Of a DNA stretch of 6,870 nucleotides, positions 5,371 through 6,870 are shown piece after piece. Position 1 is the stretch's first letter; each line of letters starts with the position of its first letter. The position numbers and the translations under genes were made by a program. The DNA is taken from NCBI GenBank assembly GCA_900769555.1, contig CAAGHA010000051.1, positions 1-6,870 of the forward strand, in the 5' to 3' direction. The DNA comes from Bacteroidales bacterium. GTDB lineage: Bacteria; Bacteroidota; Bacteroidia; Bacteroidales; Paludibacteraceae. Under the pieces are notes generated by a model that was not told the origin of the DNA, searched no databases, and was given only the letters and a program-made list of their open reading frames with translations.

Positions 5371-6438
5371 TTATTGTGTCACAAACACTCTCCAACTACC
5401 ATCTTTCTCGCCTCGCTCAACATACTTCTTTTGAATGAGTTGGTCGAGTAGTTTTTGGATGGCTGTAATGCTGATTCCTGTAATCTCACGCATATCAGCC
5501 AATGTCAGTGTTGGTTCAGTTCGCATAGCATTTAATATCTTCGTGTAGTTTGGGGTACGGAAGGCGATTCGTTCACCATCGTACCACCATACATTCTCAT
5601 TCTTCTCGCTTACAAACAATACATCGTTATACACCTCTGTCGCTACCAAGTCATTGAAGTATTTCAGGAACGGACGGATATCCTTGATGCCTGCATGAGC
5701 GCCATCACTTGGTACGGGGCCAACCTCAAGATCAGCCTGATGTAAAGCCTCCAAGTACTCACTCTTTTTGCGACTACGGACTACAATCATCGGATAATCG
5801 TGGCGAGTAAGGATAAAGTTCACCATCAGTCGGGCAATACGACCGTTGCCTTCTTCAAATGGGTGGATGCGTATATAACGGTAATGAAACAAAGCTGCTA
5901 GTTCTATCGGAGAAAGTTTTCCCTCTTTTTCCGCCTTGTTGTACCAATCAACCAAATCAGCCATCAGACTAGGAGTCTCTTCCGGTGAAGCATATTCAAA
6001 TCTATCACCATAGCGTGTAATCACACTATTAGGACGAGTTTTATATTGGCCTGCATGTATCACATAGCTCGTCTGGACACCACCAGGCAAATTACGATAT
6101 ACCGTATAATCCTCACGAAGTAATGTCTGGTGTAGTGTTCTAATAAAGTTTTGCGTCAAAGGAGTCTCTTTTACCTTCGCCTCTTCTGTCATCATTCGTA
6201 AACCGACATTACTCGCTGTCATTTCTTGAACATCGCGCACGTTTGCCTCTCCAATTATCTTGCCGAATAACAACAAGATTTCTGTCTGACCATAAGTCAG
6301 CGTATTACCTTCCATATGGTTACTATTATAGTTGAAGTCAACAGTAAAACGACGGCTAAGCCTATCCTTATCTTTCTCAGATAGTGGTTGCAACTCTTGC
6401 CATGCAGTCAAAGCCTTCTTAATATTAAGATATTTCAT
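5371..6438 (-). CDS. Fic-family protein, probable AMPylase, with C-terminal winged helix
   Basis: This 355-residue protein carries a complete Fic motif, HPFEEGNGRIAR (192-203), with catalytic His192, the acidic residue and the GNGR loop. This predicts transfer of AMP, or another nucleotide-derived group, to a hydroxyl side chain of a target protein. An N-terminal inhibitory helix with the (S/T)xxxE(G/N) motif is present (S39-NHM-E43-G44 in NYNSNHMEGNTLT), making it a self-inhibited class II enzyme. Other typical parts are NVRDVQEM, LHQTLL and the flap GQYKTRPNSVI. A winged-helix domain (about 300-352, ADMREITGISITAIQKLLDQL) ends the protein, as in many bacterial stand-alone Fic proteins, and may bind DNA. 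I chose the ATG at 6438 because the longer frame starting at 6468 begins inside the -7 promoter box. Target and trigger are unknown. A 46-residue ORF follows at 5 bp. Confidence 0.93.
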   Translation of the reverse strand: MKYLNIKKALTAWQELQPLSEKDKDRLSRRFTVDFNYNSNHMEGNTLTYGQTEILLLFGKIIGEANVRDVQEMTASNVGLRMMTEEAKVKETPLTQNFIRTLHQTLLREDYTVYRNLPGGVQTSYVIHAGQYKTRPNSVITRYGDRFEYASPEETPSLMADLVDWYNKAEKEGKLSPIELAALFHYRYIRIHPFEEGNGRIARLMVNFILTRHDYPMIVVRSRKKSEYLEALHQADLEVGPVPSDGAHAGIKDIRPFLKYFNDLVATEVYNDVLFVSEKNENVWWYDGERIAFRTPNYTKILNAMRTEPTLTLADMREITGISITAIQKLLDQLIQKKYVERGEKDGSWRVFVTQ

Positions 6439-6465
6439 ACAGTACTTTATTAGTATCATACAATG

Positions 6466-6473
6466 CAAATATA
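6466..6473 (-). promoter_or_regulatory. -7 box of the fic promoter
   Basis: On the minus strand TATATTTG matches TAnnTTTG exactly and lies 27 bp before the chosen ATG. The -33 box, expected near 6493-6497, is not a clear TTTG and falls within the inverted repeat at 6491-6508, so the promoter may depend on a bound factor or be weak. This box also excludes the upstream start at 6468. Confidence 0.6.
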
Positions 6474-6490
6474 CAAAATGTTTTCAATAT

Positions 6491-6508
6491 GGTTGTACGA
6501 CTACAACC
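6491..6508. promoter_or_regulatory. Inverted repeat overlapping the fic -33 region, probable operator
   Basis: GGTTGTA (6491-6497) and TACAACC (6502-6508) are perfect 7-bp inverted arms around CGAC. The site covers where the -33 contact should be, the position for a repressor. Fic's own C-terminal winged helix is one possible binder, which is inference. The repeat followed by six T (6509-6514) also resembles a small terminator on the plus strand, but no plus-strand gene ends here. Confidence 0.55.
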
Positions 6509-6600
6509 TTTTTTCATTGTCTGCTGCAATAATTTCTGCTCAAGAAATTTAAAATAGCACTCAAATAGTGAAAATAAACGCCTAGATGATACCCTATAGT

Positions 6601-6650
6601 AATATTTTGAATAATAAAAGAAGTATTTCCTCCTTTTCTGTTCAAATATT
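6601..6650. repeat. A/T-rich imperfect hairpin beside repeat copy 2
   Basis: AATATTTTGAA (6601-6611) pairs with TTCAAATATT (6641-6650) with one bulged T. An inner A/G-rich tract (AAAAGAAG) can pair with CTCCTTTT with one mismatch. It lies 8 bp left of the first TCACATT box. No equivalent is present next to copy 1. Confidence 0.4.
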
Positions 6651-6658
6651 ATCTATTT

Positions 6659-6865
6659 TCACATTTTCCCGACGAAAAAGAGCCTCTTTTTCACATTATC
6701 CCTTCATTCTAGGCTATAAAAATCACATTTTACCCCAATAACAATCCTTGCTGGAGAAAAGGAAAAGTCCAATCTCTCTCTTCTTTTGAGAAGCAAAGAG
6801 AGTTTGTATTGGCACTTTCAAAAAACACTGATCAAAAAGAAGACAGATATAAAGAAAGACATAAC
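6659..6865. repeat. ~205 bp direct repeat, copy 2
   Basis: This is the same orientation and nearly the same length as 1624-1829. Its three boxes start at 6659, 6691 and 6723, exactly 32 bp apart. The hairpin arms CTCTCTT (6776-6782) and AAGAGAG (6796-6802) are longer than the CTCTT/AAGAG of copy 1, and both arms change together. An additional palindrome AAAAAGAG-C-CTCTTTTT (6675-6691) lies between boxes 1 and 2. The match may continue past the end of the window. Confidence 0.8.
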
Positions 6866-6870
6866 ATCTG

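Larger units (their letters stand above)
6469..6870. other. Non-coding region upstream of fic
   Basis: No gene is supported on either strand. The region contains the fic promoter and operator, an A/T-rich hairpin at 6601-6650, and copy 2 of the ~205 bp repeat running to the window end. What this repeat borders on its right side cannot be seen. Confidence 0.6.

Noticed and set aside
6439..6468. Longer Fic start adding MHCMILIKYC
   Set aside because: The upstream ATG lies within the TATATTTG promoter box, and the added residues do not resemble the family.
6332..6532. 66-codon plus-strand ORF over the fic start
   Set aside because: It is antisense to the fic start and promoter, with no supporting signal.

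Overview
The window looks like an accessory region of a Bacteroidales chromosome, probably Bacteroides or a close relative. The main evidence is two promoters with the Bacteroidetes -7 box (TAnnTTTG), upstream of the merR-type gene and of fic. Supporting evidence is the lack of strong Shine-Dalgarno sequences and the AT-rich intergenic DNA. No rRNA, tRNA, CRISPR array or intact transposase or integrase gene was seen.

Layout. 1-554 is non-coding, with a cluster of TGGCACA half-sites near the left edge and a MerR-style promoter at 485-517. 555-1382 (+) encodes a MerR-type activator with a GyrI-like ligand-binding domain, closed by a strong hairpin terminator at 1443-1488. 1383-2668 is a gene-poor stretch full of repeats and hairpins. 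It holds one copy of a ~205 bp repeat (1624-1829), three consecutive hairpins, a 39 bp dyad and two copies of a paired GTCCCC(C) block. At 2669-2770 (-) lies what looks like the broken C-terminal end of an amidinotransferase/deiminase-like gene. 2790-6438 is a block of leftward genes. In transcription order these are: a Fic-family protein (6438-5371), a 46-residue ORF right behind it (5365-5225), a Panacea (DUF4065)-like protein (5106-4561), a 53-codon ORF overlapping its end (4579-4418), and a large protein with a coiled coil and three C-terminal membrane segments (4421-2790). 6469-6870 is non-coding and carries the second copy of the ~205 bp repeat.

How the parts may work together. The Panacea-like protein and the membrane protein have the organisation of a toxin-antitoxin pair: same strand, antitoxin-type domain first, overlapping junction, and an inverted repeat just before the first start codon. 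The central observation is that the 53-codon ORF and the 543-codon ORF are separated only by a single-base phase change in a run of seven T. One extra T would join them into a protein of about 596 residues whose ATG lies inside the Panacea-like gene, 19 bp before its end. The downstream gene may therefore be phase-variable, read by slippage or frameshifting, mutated, or mis-sequenced. Fic has its own promoter with an inverted repeat over the -33 region and a built-in inhibitory motif. The leftward gene block lies between the two diverged direct repeats, which suggests an accessory or defence islet, although the repeats are not shown to be its ends.

The Panacea and membrane-protein genes are visibly more AT-rich than merR and fic, consistent with separate acquisition. 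Similarity calls come from reading motifs by eye; no database search was possible.
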